Shown here: positions 17,668 through 27,376 of the stretch, piece after piece
How positions within the stretch are numbered: position 1 is the first letter of the stretch
How the letters are laid out: each line of letters starts with the position of its first letter
Assembly (NCBI GenBank): GCA_017429265.1
Contig: JAFRPG010000009.1
Coordinates: forward strand, 1-64,000
Direction of reading: 5' to 3'
DNA length: 64,000 nt
From: Clostridia bacterium
GTDB lineage: Bacteria > Bacillota > Clostridia > Christensenellales > Aristaeellaceae
Notes under the pieces: model-generated
Databases searched by the model: none
What the model saw: the letters and a program-made list of their open reading frames with translations, nothing else
Told to the model about the DNA's origin: nothing
Made by a program: the position numbers and the translations under genes

Positions 17668-20067
17668 ATGAAGATCCCGATGAAATGGATCCGCGAGTAT
17701 GCCGGCATCCCGGTGGACGCGGAGACCTATATGAACAAGATGATCATGATCGGCGACGGCGTCGAGGGCTATGAGCGCCTGGGCGCCGAGGTCGAGGGTG
17801 TGGTGGTCGGCCGGGTGCTGACCTGCGACCCCCATCCGAACTCCGACCACCTGCACATCTGCAAGGTGGACGTGGGGGAGGCGGAGCCTCTGCAGATCGT
17901 GTGCGGCGCGCCCAACGTGGCGGCGGGCCAGCTGGTGCCCGTGGCGAAGAACGGCGCGCACCTCCCCGGCGGCGTGACCATCAAAAAGGGCAAGCTGCGC
18001 GGCGAGGTCTCCGAGGGCATGATCTGCTCGGGCGAGGAGCTGGGCTGCCCGCCGGAGCTCTATCCGAACATCTGGGAGAAGGGCATCCTCGTCTTCAACG
18101 AGGACTATCCCCTCGGCGCGGACGTGCGGCCCATCCTCGGCCTGGACGACACCGTGATGGACTTCGAGGTCCTGGCCAACCGCCCGGACTGCCTCTCCGT
18201 CTGGGGCATCGCGCGCGAGACCGCCGTGGCCCTCGGCACCGAGTTCAAAAAGCCTGAGATCACGGTCACCGAGACCGGCAAGGGCGACATTAGCGACTAT
18301 GTGCGGGTCGAGGTGCGCGACACCGACCTCTGCCCGCGCTACGTGGCCCGCGTCATCGACAACGTCCGCGTCGGCCCGTCTCCGAAGTGGCTGCGCGAGT
18401 ATCTCTACGGGGCCGGCATGCGCTCCATCAACAACGTCGTGGACATCACCAACTTCGTGATGCTCGAGACCGGCCATCCGATGCACGCTTTCGACCTGGA
18501 CAAGGTGGAGGGCCATCACATCATCGTCCGCCGGGCGAAGGAGGGCGAGTTCATCACCACCCTCGACGGCAAGGCGCATACGATGCAGGCCGGTCAGCTG
18601 GCCATCTGCGACGCGGCGAAGCCCTCCTGCGTGGCGGGCATCATGGGCGGCGAGGAGAGCGAGATCACCGGGAGCACCCGTCAGGTCATGTTCGAGTGTG
18701 CGGTCTTCGACTACGCCGCGACCCGCCTCACCTCCCGCGCTCTCGGCATCCGCACCGAGTCCTCCGGCCGCTTCGAGAAGGGCGTCAACATCCGCACGCC
18801 CCTCGAGGCCATGCAGCGCGCCTGCCAGCTGATCCATGACCTGGACGCGGGCGACGTCGTGCCCGGCATCATCGACCTCTATCCGAATCCCGTACCCGAC
18901 CAGGTCGTGACCGGCTCCTGCGCCCGCATCGCGCGGCGCACCGGCGTGGACATCCCGCCGGAGGAGATCGTGCGCATCCTCGAGCAGCTGCACTTCGGCG
19001 TGCGGCGCGACGGCGACAGCCTGACCGTGACGGTCCCGGATTTCCGCCAGGATATCACCGTGGGCGAGGCCGACCTGAGCGAGGAAGCCCTGCGCGTCTA
19101 CGGCTACGATGAGATCCCCGGCACGCTGCTCCGCGGCGAGACGACCCCCGGCGGCCGTTCCGAGCGGATGCGCCTGCGCGATCAAGTGACGGACCTCCTC
19201 ACCGGCATGGGCTTTCTCGAGATCATGAACTACTCCTTCGTCAGCCCGAAGGCGATCGAGAAGCTGGGCCTGCCCGCGGACGATCCGCGCCTGAACCAGC
19301 TGCCGATCCGCAATCCCCTCGGCGAGGATACGAGCGTCATGCGCTCCACCCTTGTGCCGGACATGCTGCGGACCCTCGCCCTCAACATGAACCACGGCAA
19401 CGAGGCCGTCCGCCTCTTCGAGGCCTCCACGGTTTACGATCCCGCCCACCGCACGGCGGAAAACCTGCCGACCGAGACGCAGAAGCTGGTCCTCGGCGCC
19501 TACGGCAAGGCGGAGAACTTCTTCACCCTGCGCGCCGTGGCGGAACGCCTGCTGCGGCAGCTGGGCATCGAGGTCACGGTGGAGCGCGACGGAGCGCCCT
19601 ACCTGCATCCGGGCCGCACGGCACGCCTGGTCAGCGGCGGGGAGACCGTCTGCCTGATCGGCGAGGTGCATCCCGAGGTCCGCGACCGCTTCGAGATGTC
19701 CGCCCGCGCGCTGATCGCCGAGCTCGACCTCGACCAGATCAGGCGCCTGCGCACGCCCATGGGCGTCGTGAAGCCGATGCCGCGCTATCCGTCCGTGAGC
19801 CGTGACCTGAGCCTGGTCATGGACGAACGGACCGAGGTCGGACCGCTGCTGCGCGACATGGCGGCGGCCGGCGGCGCGATCCTTGAGGACGCGCGGATGT
19901 TCGACGTCTACCGCAGCCCGATCCTCGGACCGGACCGGAAGTCCGTCGCCTTCTCCTTCGTCTTCCGCGCGCCCGACCGGACGCTGACCGAGGCCGAGAT
20001 CGGCAAGGCCATGGAAAAGCTGCTGAAAGCGGCCGAGGAGAAGCACGGCGCGGTGATCAGAGCCTGA
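17668..20067 (+). CDS. pheT: Phenylalanine--tRNA ligase beta subunit
   Basis: The beta subunit, 799 residues, full length. Domains in order: N-terminal B1 with an OB-fold tRNA-binding domain (residues about 40-150), the B3/B4 domain, B5, the class II-like core, and the C-terminal ferredoxin-fold anticodon-binding domain (from about residue 705, KPMPRYPSVSRDLSLV). The editing domain lies in B3/B4. It has a strong ribosome site (GAGGGAGGAGAG) and is followed by a terminator. Confidence 0.97.
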   Translation: MKIPMKWIREYAGIPVDAETYMNKMIMIGDGVEGYERLGAEVEGVVVGRVLTCDPHPNSDHLHICKVDVGEAEPLQIVCGAPNVAAGQLVPVAKNGAHLPGGVTIKKGKLRGEVSEGMICSGEELGCPPELYPNIWEKGILVFNEDYPLGADVRPILGLDDTVMDFEVLANRPDCLSVWGIARETAVALGTEFKKPEITVTETGKGDISDYVRVEVRDTDLCPRYVARVIDNVRVGPSPKWLREYLYGAGMRSINNVVDITNFVMLETGHPMHAFDLDKVEGHHIIVRRAKEGEFITTLDGKAHTMQAGQLAICDAAKPSCVAGIMGGEESEITGSTRQVMFECAVFDYAATRLTSRALGIRTESSGRFEKGVNIRTPLEAMQRACQLIHDLDAGDVVPGIIDLYPNPVPDQVVTGSCARIARRTGVDIPPEEIVRILEQLHFGVRRDGDSLTVTVPDFRQDITVGEADLSEEALRVYGYDEIPGTLLRGETTPGGRSERMRLRDQVTDLLTGMGFLEIMNYSFVSPKAIEKLGLPADDPRLNQLPIRNPLGEDTSVMRSTLVPDMLRTLALNMNHGNEAVRLFEASTVYDPAHRTAENLPTETQKLVLGAYGKAENFFTLRAVAERLLRQLGIEVTVERDGAPYLHPGRTARLVSGGETVCLIGEVHPEVRDRFEMSARALIAELDLDQIRRLRTPMGVVKPMPRYPSVSRDLSLVMDERTEVGPLLRDMAAAGGAILEDARMFDVYRSPILGPDRKSVAFSFVFRAPDRTLTEAEIGKAMEKLLKAAEEKHGAVIRA

Positions 20068-20081
20068 AACAATCCCATGCA

Positions 20082-20123
20082 GGGGCGCGGCCCGCAGCGA
20101 TGCGGGACACCGCGCCCTTGTCT
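20082..20123 (+). terminator. Terminator of pheST
   Basis: GGGCGCGG pairs with CCGCGCCC (20110-20117) and CCCGCA with TGCGGG inside it; TTGTCTTT follows. The tail overlaps the -35 of the next promoter. Confidence 0.7.
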
Positions 20124-20146
20124 TTCGGAGATCAATTTGCTATACT
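20118..20146 (+). promoter_or_regulatory. Promoter of the HD-hydrolase gene
   Basis: TTGTCT (20118-20123), a 17-bp spacer and TATACT (20141-20146). Confidence 0.5.
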
Positions 20147-20209
20147 GTGGGCGGGAAACCCGGGGAGAACGGATCCCCGAATGAAGGACGAAAACGCTGC
20201 GGAGGCAGG

Positions 20210-21235
20210 ATGAGCGGCAGTCGGACGGAAGACATCAATGCGCCGGTGACGGTTTGGGCAGAAGATCCCGCGATCCCCGGCTTTCTGCGCCGCTGTGCGG
20301 AGACCCCGGCCGTCCGGCGGCTGCGGGATGTCGGCATGAACTGCGGCTGCGAGTACACGTCGTTCGCGCGCTTTCGCGGCCTTGCTCCCTACTCGCGCTT
20401 CGACCACAGCATGGGCGTGGCCCTGATCGTGTGGCGCTTCACGCGGGATCCCGCCCAGAGCGTGGCGGGCCTCCTGCACGATATCGCGACGCCGGTCTTC
20501 GCCCATGTGGTGGACTTCATGAACGGCGACTACCTGACGCAGGAGTCCACGGAGGCCGGCACGGAGGAGATCATCCGCCGCTCGCCGGAGCTGGGACGCT
20601 GCCTGCGGGACCTCGGGCTCACCGTCGCGGATGTCAGCGACTACCACCGCTACCCGATTGCGGATAACGACGCGCCCCGTCTCTCCGCCGACCGACTCGA
20701 GTACACCCTCGGGAACGCGGTCCGCTACGGCTTCTGCACGGAGGAGCAGGCGAGGCGCTTCTTTGAGGATCTGACCGTCGGGACCGACGGGGAGGGCCGA
20801 GATGAGCTGGTCTTCCGGGACAGGGAGACCGCGGAGGCCTTCGCGATGACCGCTTTGCGGTGCTCCGCCGTCTATGTCTCCGACGAGGACCGGTACGCGA
20901 TGCAGATCCTGTCCGAACTCCTGCGGTACGCGCTGGACATCGGCGTCCTGACGCCGCGTGACCTGCACACGACCGAGCCGGAGGTGATCGCCGCCCTCCT
21001 GCGCGACGGGCGGACAGCCGCCCGCTGGCGGGACTTCCGCTCCATGGCGCGGATCAGACGCGCGGACTCGCCCGGCCCGGACGGAGAATGGCGCAGGGTG
21101 CGCGCCAAGAAGCGGTATATCGACCCGTCGGTCACGGGGATGGGCAGGGTCAGCAGGCTCTGCCCGGCCTATGGCGAAAAACTGGCCGGCTTTCTCGGCG
21201 AAAGCCAGGACGTCTGGCTCTGCGCGGACCGCTGA
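20210..21235 (+). CDS. HD-domain hydrolase
   Basis: Probable metal-dependent phosphohydrolase of 341 residues. The HD signature is visible: His in RFDHSMGVA, then LLHDIATPVFAH about 30 residues later. The layout resembles small dNTPase/dGTPase-like or nucleotide phosphohydrolase HD proteins, but the substrate cannot be told from sequence. The start at 20210 has GGAGG 4-5 bases upstream. It begins a likely operon with the rRNA methyltransferase (22-base gap) and the rhomboid-like gene. Confidence 0.75.
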   Translation: MSGSRTEDINAPVTVWAEDPAIPGFLRRCAETPAVRRLRDVGMNCGCEYTSFARFRGLAPYSRFDHSMGVALIVWRFTRDPAQSVAGLLHDIATPVFAHVVDFMNGDYLTQESTEAGTEEIIRRSPELGRCLRDLGLTVADVSDYHRYPIADNDAPRLSADRLEYTLGNAVRYGFCTEEQARRFFEDLTVGTDGEGRDELVFRDRETAEAFAMTALRCSAVYVSDEDRYAMQILSELLRYALDIGVLTPRDLHTTEPEVIAALLRDGRTAARWRDFRSMARIRRADSPGPDGEWRRVRAKKRYIDPSVTGMGRVSRLCPAYGEKLAGFLGESQDVWLCADR

Positions 21236-21257
21236 ACTTCGGCCGGAGGAGGATATC

Positions 21258-22160
21258 ATGGATTCACGGATTCCGGACTATGTGCGGCAGGCCCTGACCC
21301 GGGACTGCGGCGAGGTGGCCGCGGAGGAGATCCTCGCGGGCTTTCCCGCCCGGCGGCCGGTCACCCTGCGCCTGAACCCCCTGCGCGGCGATACGGCGGA
21401 GACGGAGGGCATGCTGCGCGCGGCCGGCCTGGATATGCGGCCCGCGGACTGGTACGCCGACGCCCGCATCCTGCCCGGGGCGGATGAGCGGGACGTGCAG
21501 GCCCTGCCGCTCTACGCGGAGGGACGCGTGTACCTGCAGTCCCTCTCCGCGATGGTCCCGGCCCTGCTGATGCCGCTCAGACCCGGCATGAGCGTGCTGG
21601 ACATGTGCGCGGCCCCCGGCGGAAAGACTACCCAGATGGCGGCCCTCGCGGGCGGGCAGATCGACCTGACCTGCTGCGAGCGGGATCCCCAGCGCGCCGA
21701 GCGCTTGCGGCACAACCTGCAGGTCCAGGGCGTGCGGCGCGCCGTGGTGATGAACACCGACGCACGGCGGCTCGACCCGATGTTCCGCTTCGACGCCGTG
21801 CTGCTCGACGCCCCGTGCACGGGCTCGGGCACCCTGCTGACAGGGGAGGACAGTCCGACCCGGCGCATGGAGCCGGCCTGGGTGCAGAAGACGGTCCGGA
21901 CCCAGCGTGCCCTGCTGCAGAAGGCGATCAGCGTCCTGAAGCCCGGCGGCACCCTCGTCTACGCCACCTGCTCCATCCTCCGGGAGGAGAATGAGGGCGC
22001 GGTGGAGGAGGCGCTCCGCGCGGGCCTGCGCCTGGTCCCGGTGCCGCGGGCGGTGGCGGACGCCCTGCCGACCCTGCCGGTGACGGTCCCCGGCACCCTG
22101 TGCATCCGGCCCACGGAACTGTACGAAGGCTTCTTTGCCGCCGTGCTGACCAAGGCGTGA
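21258..22160 (+). CDS. RsmB/NOP2-family RNA m5C methyltransferase
   Basis: SAM-dependent RNA cytosine-C5 methyltransferase, 300 residues. Motifs: SAM-binding DMCAAPGGKTTQMAAL near residue 115, DAPCTGSG with the product-release Cys, and the catalytic TCSILREENEGAV. It lacks the long N-terminal NusB-like domain of RsmB, so it is closer to the shorter YebU/RsmF-like core type without the C-terminal extension; rRNA is the likely target. The start at 21258 follows GGAGGAGG. Confidence 0.87.
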   Translation: MDSRIPDYVRQALTRDCGEVAAEEILAGFPARRPVTLRLNPLRGDTAETEGMLRAAGLDMRPADWYADARILPGADERDVQALPLYAEGRVYLQSLSAMVPALLMPLRPGMSVLDMCAAPGGKTTQMAALAGGQIDLTCCERDPQRAERLRHNLQVQGVRRAVVMNTDARRLDPMFRFDAVLLDAPCTGSGTLLTGEDSPTRRMEPAWVQKTVRTQRALLQKAISVLKPGGTLVYATCSILREENEGAVEEALRAGLRLVPVPRAVADALPTLPVTVPGTLCIRPTELYEGFFAAVLTKA

Positions 22161-22192
22161 CGCCTGCCGGATCCGAAGAAGGAGGAAAACCC

Positions 22193-22828
22193 ATGAGACC
22201 TGTGTGGAGTGACCGGAAGATCCCCGTCGCGACCCTGACGATCGTCTTCCTGAACGTGGCGTGCTTTCTCATCGAGGCCATCCTGAAGGAGGAGAAGGCC
22301 AGCCTCATGTTCGGCATGTACACGCACGCCCTGAGCGTCGGCCCTGGGGCGTACTACCGCGTGATCACGAGCTCGTTCATGCACTACGGGATCCTGCATC
22401 TGGCCTGCAACATGCTGGCCCTGCTGTCCTTCGGCATGACGATGGAGCGGGGGATCGGCTGGTGGCGGTTCACCGTCATCTATGCGGCGGGCATGATCGG
22501 CGGCGCGCTGCTGATCAACTTCGCGGGCGGCAACGGCCTGCACATGGGCGCGAGCGACGCGCTCTGGGGCCTGATGTGCGGTCTGTTCTTCCTGGTGATC
22601 CGGGCACACGGAAACCTCGAGAGCATCCTGCGCTGCCTGGTGCTCAACATCGCGATCACGGTCGGCTTCCGGGACAGCATCAGCTGGCAGGGCCACGTGG
22701 GCGGCGGCATCGCGGGCCTGATCGCGGCGGCCATCCTCTTCTCGATCCGGCCGCGCCGGCGCAGCAGGATCCGCGTGGCGGACCTGCGTCCGGCGGATCC
22801 CCTGCCTCCGGACGACACAGAAGCGTGA
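22193..22828 (+). CDS. Rhomboid-family intramembrane protein
   Basis: Membrane protein of 211 residues with six hydrophobic segments and a basic, Pro-rich cytoplasmic tail. The rhomboid fold is indicated by HLACNMLALLSFG (residues 69-81), a serine in HMGASDALWGL (Ser121, position of the catalytic GxSG) and HVGGGIAG (His168). Both catalytic dyad residues are present, but the residue after Ser is Asp instead of the usual Gly, so protease activity is likely but not assured. AAGGAGG precedes the start. Last gene before a strong terminator. Confidence 0.82.
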   Translation: MRPVWSDRKIPVATLTIVFLNVACFLIEAILKEEKASLMFGMYTHALSVGPGAYYRVITSSFMHYGILHLACNMLALLSFGMTMERGIGWWRFTVIYAAGMIGGALLINFAGGNGLHMGASDALWGLMCGLFFLVIRAHGNLESILRCLVLNIAITVGFRDSISWQGHVGGGIAGLIAAAILFSIRPRRRSRIRVADLRPADPLPPDDTEA

Positions 22829-22841
22829 TCCATACGACAAA

Positions 22842-22889
22842 GACAGCCTCTCCCGCGGGCGCGAGACCCATGGGAGAGGCTGTCTTTTC
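22842..22889 (+). terminator. Bidirectional terminator between rhomboid-like and STAS genes
   Basis: A perfect 13-bp stem, GACAGCCTCTCCC (22842-22854) with GGGAGAGGCTGTC (22872-22884), then TTTT on the plus strand; the minus side has TTTGTC. It serves two convergent operons. Confidence 0.88.
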
Positions 22890-22902
22890 GTCTGCCTAGG
22901 GA

Positions 22903-23199
22903 TTACTCGAGATTCAGAATGCTCGTGAAGCCGGTGACCTCGAAAACCTCCGTCACCAGATCGTTGGCGTTGCGGACCACCATGGTGCCGCGTCCGTCCA
23001 GCTCCTGGTGCGCATAGAGCAGGGCCCGCAGACCGGCGGAGGAGATGTAGTCCGTCTTCTCGAGGTCGATCACCAGATCGCTGACCGCGGGGAGCTGCTT
23101 CTTCAGCTCATCGAGGAGCTCCGGCGCGCTGACGGTGTCCAGCCTGCCCTCCGGGGCCAGGATCAGCCTGCCGTCTTCCCTTGTCTCGTGGATCTTCAT
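22903..23199 (-). CDS. STAS-domain protein (anti-sigma factor antagonist type)
   Basis: Cytoplasmic protein of 98 residues consisting of one STAS domain, similar to SpoIIAA/RsbV. The phosphorylatable serine motif is present as DYISSAGLRALL. Such proteins usually bind a GHKL-type anti-sigma kinase, and the upstream gene encodes a possible though unrecognised partner. It is the last gene of the malic enzyme/transporter operon. The start at 23199 follows AAGGAG. The connection to malate metabolism rests only on gene order. Confidence 0.82.
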   Translation of the reverse strand: MKIHETREDGRLILAPEGRLDTVSAPELLDELKKQLPAVSDLVIDLEKTDYISSAGLRALLYAHQELDGRGTMVVRNANDLVTEVFEVTGFTSILNLE

Positions 23200-23227
23200 A
23201 TGGCATCTCTCCTTCCTCGGGCGGTCA

Positions 23228-23770
23228 TCAGGCACCGAAGTCCTTGGTCACGGTCAGCTCGACCAGATGATGGCGGATGCCGATTTTCACGTCGTCCACC
23301 AGGGAGAGCAGCACGGACCGCTCCAGCTTGTCCCACTTGGGCTGGGCCATCACGGTGTCGCTGAGGTCTGCCATGCTGGAGTCGCTGCCGCCCTCGTTAT
23401 AGAAGCGGTCCACGTCCGCGCCGACGGACAGCGCCGTCTCGTAGATCTCCCGGAGCTTGCCGAGGAAGCCCTTGGCTGCTTCGTTCTGACCGGAGGAGGA
23501 GGACGCGATCAGTTCGTTGCGCTGGGTGTTGCCCAGGGTCTGCCGGTTGAGCAGATGGAGCGTGAAGGCCAAGCCCTCGTTCTCCAGCCAGAATTCGGCG
23601 TTCAGCGTGCCGGTGACGCTGCGCACGAGGGAGAGCATCTCCTCGGTGATCAGACCGAGCTGGCGCGCCTGCTTGCCGTTGAGCACTTCATTGGCCAGGC
23701 GCTGGGTCTCCCGCTGCGCATCGTCAAAGCCGTCGCCGTTATTGCGGATCAGAATGGTGCTTGATTTCAT
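23228..23770 (-). CDS. Uncharacterized protein, possibly a degenerate GHKL/anti-sigma-like partner of the STAS protein
   Basis: A 180-residue soluble protein I do not recognise with confidence. The first 75 residues (QRLANEVLNGKQARQLGLIT then EEMLSLV) are compatible with the start of a GHKL ATPase fold, and an acidic Ser-rich stretch follows at about 88-95. The clear N-box Asn and the G1/G2 glycine motifs of active kinases are not visible. It lies between the 2HCT transporter (99 bases) and the STAS gene (28 bases) on the same strand, which is the main reason to suspect a signalling pair. Confidence 0.45.
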   Translation of the reverse strand: MKSSTILIRNNGDGFDDAQRETQRLANEVLNGKQARQLGLITEEMLSLVRSVTGTLNAEFWLENEGLAFTLHLLNRQTLGNTQRNELIASSSSGQNEAAKGFLGKLREIYETALSVGADVDRFYNEGGSDSSMADLSDTVMAQPKWDKLERSVLLSLVDDVKIGIRHHLVELTVTKDFGA

Positions 23771-23869
23771 ATCGGATATGACCTCCTTGATTCATCGGTA
23801 CGTCCCGGCCGGCCAGACCGGCCGGGACGGGATCCCGGCGGCCTCGCCATCACGCGGAGGCCGCCTCCG

Positions 23870-25990
23870 TCAGATGGCGGTCAGGAACGGTGCCAGGATG
23901 GACAGCATCAGGGAGGCGATCAGCAGGATGATGGCGCCGCCCAGACGGGAGGAAATCTGCGCGAAGGGCATGAGCTCCATGCGGTCCGCGGAGGACAGCA
24001 CGGCCACGTCGCCGGTGCCGCCCATGTTGGACATGCACAGGCCGGCCGTGACGCCGGACTCGAAGGGATAGAATCCCACCAGCCTGCCGATGAAGGCCGC
24101 GCCCACGAAGGCGCCGATGCAGGTGGCCGCGCAGAGCAGCAGGTAGGTGAGGCTGAAGCTGGAGATGACCGTTCCGATCTCCAGATAGCACACGCCGATG
24201 CCCAGCAGCAGCACGTTGGTCAGGTTCTTCATGATGAACTGGAACCACTGATAGCAGGCCACCTCGATGCTCTCGGGGACGATGTTGGTGACCTTGCAGA
24301 CCGCCACGGTGATGATCATCCAGGCGTAGGCGTGGACGGTGATGCCCGTTCCGAGGGCATCCCAGCATCCCTGCAGGATGTAGCCGATGGCGAAGAAGGT
24401 GCCGGACACCAGCAGGCCGATGCCCAGGTTCTTGATGTCGATCTTGTCGCGCTTCTGCTGCATCTCGGGGCTGATCTCCAACTCCTTGGGATCCATGCTG
24501 CCGGCGCGCATCAGCTGGCCGTGGCCGTTGAGCTTGTCGCTGGAGAGCACCTTCACCAGCACGCCCGCCAGCACGATGGACACGGCGTTGCCGATGGCCA
24601 CGGCGGGGGTCATGACGGACAGGGCCTGGGCCGCGGACATGGAGCCGCTGCCCTCAAAGATCTTGGACAGCGGGGACGCGCCCGCGCCCATGCCGCCGCC
24701 CATGATGGGCAGCGAGATCAGCAGCAGGGCGTTCATCACCGGATAGCCCATGATGGCCGCCACGCCCATGCACAGGGCAAAGGCGCAGATCAGGCCGCCG
24801 AAGATGGCCGGGAAGTACCGGGCCGCGGCCTTGATGAGCAACTTGCGGTTCATGCCCAGGATGGAGCCGGTGATCAGGGCGGCGATGTACCAGTCGAGGA
24901 AGCCGCCGGTCGTCTTGAAGAAGGTGCCGATGTTGCCCACCAGATCGAGGTTGGCGAAGGGCGAGAGGACGGTGTAGCCCTTCTTGCCGGCAAACTTGCC
25001 GGTGAACTCCTCGTTGGTGACATAGTCGAGCGCTTCCTGCGGCGTGCCGGGGGAGTCGATCGCGATGCTCTTGACGCCCTTGTCCTCGCCGAAGGTCACG
25101 GTGACCTTCACCGGGGTGTTCTTGTAGCCCATCACGGTGGCGGACTTGGTGGCATCCTTGCCGTCCTTGCCGACGCGATCGGCGTTCTTCGTGTTGGTGA
25201 GGATGTTGTCCACCGCGGAGTTGACCGCCGTCACGGTCGCGGTGACCGGATCGGCCGCGGCGCTGCTCTTGGCGGCGCCGGCATAGTTGGCCGCGAAGGC
25301 TTCGCTTTTCAGCAGAGCGGTGTCCGCGTCGCTCAGGCCCTTGGGATCGACCGCCAGGCTCTTGATCCTGATCTCGGTCTTTTCCGGATCGTCCTTGGCG
25401 GCGACCTCCTCGAGGGCGAGGGTCAGGTGGACCGTGGATTTCACCTCGCAGACGGTCTTGCCTTCCTTGCCTTCCTTGTCCACCTTGACGACGAGGGTCT
25501 TGTCGTCGCGGGTGACGATCTTTTCGTCGGCGAGGACCACGTGGGTCGAGCCCTTGACGTCGATGACGGCATCCACGTCATAGGGGGTTTCCACGTCGAG
25601 TTTCTTGTCTTCCTTTTTCAGTTCCGCGGCGCGGGTCACCAGGACATCGTCGACCGCCTGGTTGACGGCGGTGATGGCCTTCGGTGCGCCGACGCCCGGG
25701 GCGACGTGGGAGGGGATGAGTCCGAAGTAGACCAGCAGCGCGGAGCCGAAGATGACCACGATCGCACCGCCGCCCAGGTAGGACTTGATGATCGGGGTGT
25801 GATCGCCGATCCAGGCCAGGATCTCACCCACGACGATCATGAAGACGAAGCAGCCTGCCATGCCCTTGGGCAGGACGCCCAGATAGGTGGCGATCAGGAC
25901 GATGACGGTGATGATCAGGAAGACCGGCCAGGGAAGCCCGAAGAATTTCAGCGGCTTCTTCTCCTTGGCAGCCCGGGAAGCTTTCGTCAT
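23870..25990 (-). CDS. 2-hydroxycarboxylate transporter (CitS/MaeP family) with a large FMN_bind-like insert
   Basis: Membrane transporter of 706 residues; relatives are about 440-450. The 2HCT core is clear: ITGSILGMNRKLLIKAAARY after the insert, the first glycine motif PIMGGGMGAGASPLSK, and near the C-terminus SNMGGTGDVAVLSSADRMEL followed by PFAQISSRLGGA. It would exchange or symport malate, citrate or a similar 2-hydroxy acid. Between transmembrane segments 3 and 4 (residues about 100-345) lies a soluble insert with two related halves: KAITAVNQAVDDVL and TATVTAVNSAVDNIL each start a unit, and the second ends GYKNTPVKVTVTF...SPGTPQEALDYV, resembling FMN_bind domains of RnfG/NqrC. The covalent flavin motif (S/TGAT) is not intact: VTATVT stands there. 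The 45-base gap downstream of malic enzyme supports co-transcription. Confidence 0.85.
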   Translation of the reverse strand: MTKASRAAKEKKPLKFFGLPWPVFLIITVIVLIATYLGVLPKGMAGCFVFMIVVGEILAWIGDHTPIIKSYLGGGAIVVIFGSALLVYFGLIPSHVAPGVGAPKAITAVNQAVDDVLVTRAAELKKEDKKLDVETPYDVDAVIDVKGSTHVVLADEKIVTRDDKTLVVKVDKEGKEGKTVCEVKSTVHLTLALEEVAAKDDPEKTEIRIKSLAVDPKGLSDADTALLKSEAFAANYAGAAKSSAAADPVTATVTAVNSAVDNILTNTKNADRVGKDGKDATKSATVMGYKNTPVKVTVTFGEDKGVKSIAIDSPGTPQEALDYVTNEEFTGKFAGKKGYTVLSPFANLDLVGNIGTFFKTTGGFLDWYIAALITGSILGMNRKLLIKAAARYFPAIFGGLICAFALCMGVAAIMGYPVMNALLLISLPIMGGGMGAGASPLSKIFEGSGSMSAAQALSVMTPAVAIGNAVSIVLAGVLVKVLSSDKLNGHGQLMRAGSMDPKELEISPEMQQKRDKIDIKNLGIGLLVSGTFFAIGYILQGCWDALGTGITVHAYAWMIITVAVCKVTNIVPESIEVACYQWFQFIMKNLTNVLLLGIGVCYLEIGTVISSFSLTYLLLCAATCIGAFVGAAFIGRLVGFYPFESGVTAGLCMSNMGGTGDVAVLSSADRMELMPFAQISSRLGGAIILLIASLMLSILAPFLTAI

Positions 25991-26035
25991 GAATACCCTT
26001 CCTTTCTGTATGCGGAGTAGGGGATCGGCCGTCGG

Positions 26036-27205
<1,170 letters not shown>

Positions 27206-27238
27206 AAGGGGCACCTCCTTATATGTTTTGCTTCTTCT

Positions 27239-27267
27239 ATTGTACATGGCGCGGGCGGAAAAAGCAA
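27239..27267 (-). promoter_or_regulatory. Promoter of the malic enzyme/transporter operon
   Basis: On the minus strand TTGCTT (27267-27262), a 17-bp spacer and TACAAT (27244-27239), about 35 bases before the TTG start. Confidence 0.65.
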
Positions 27268-27310
27268 GACCAAATCCGACAAAAGGCCGCGAAAAAGGGC
27301 TGTTTGAGCG

Positions 27311-27346
27311 AAAAAAAAGAAGACGGACCGCGCTGTTCGGCGATCC
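27311..27346 (-). terminator. Terminator after trxB
   Basis: On the minus strand an imperfect stem GGAtCGC...GCGgTCC (27346-27325) is followed within a few bases by TTTTTTTT (27318-27311). Confidence 0.55.
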
Positions 27347-27376
27347 GCGCTTCCCATTGGGTTCTCCTGTCAGGGA

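Noticed and set aside
16588..20046. A 1152-codon minus-strand open frame opposite pheS and pheT
   Set aside because: It mirrors the codon bias of pheST and has no recognisable domain.
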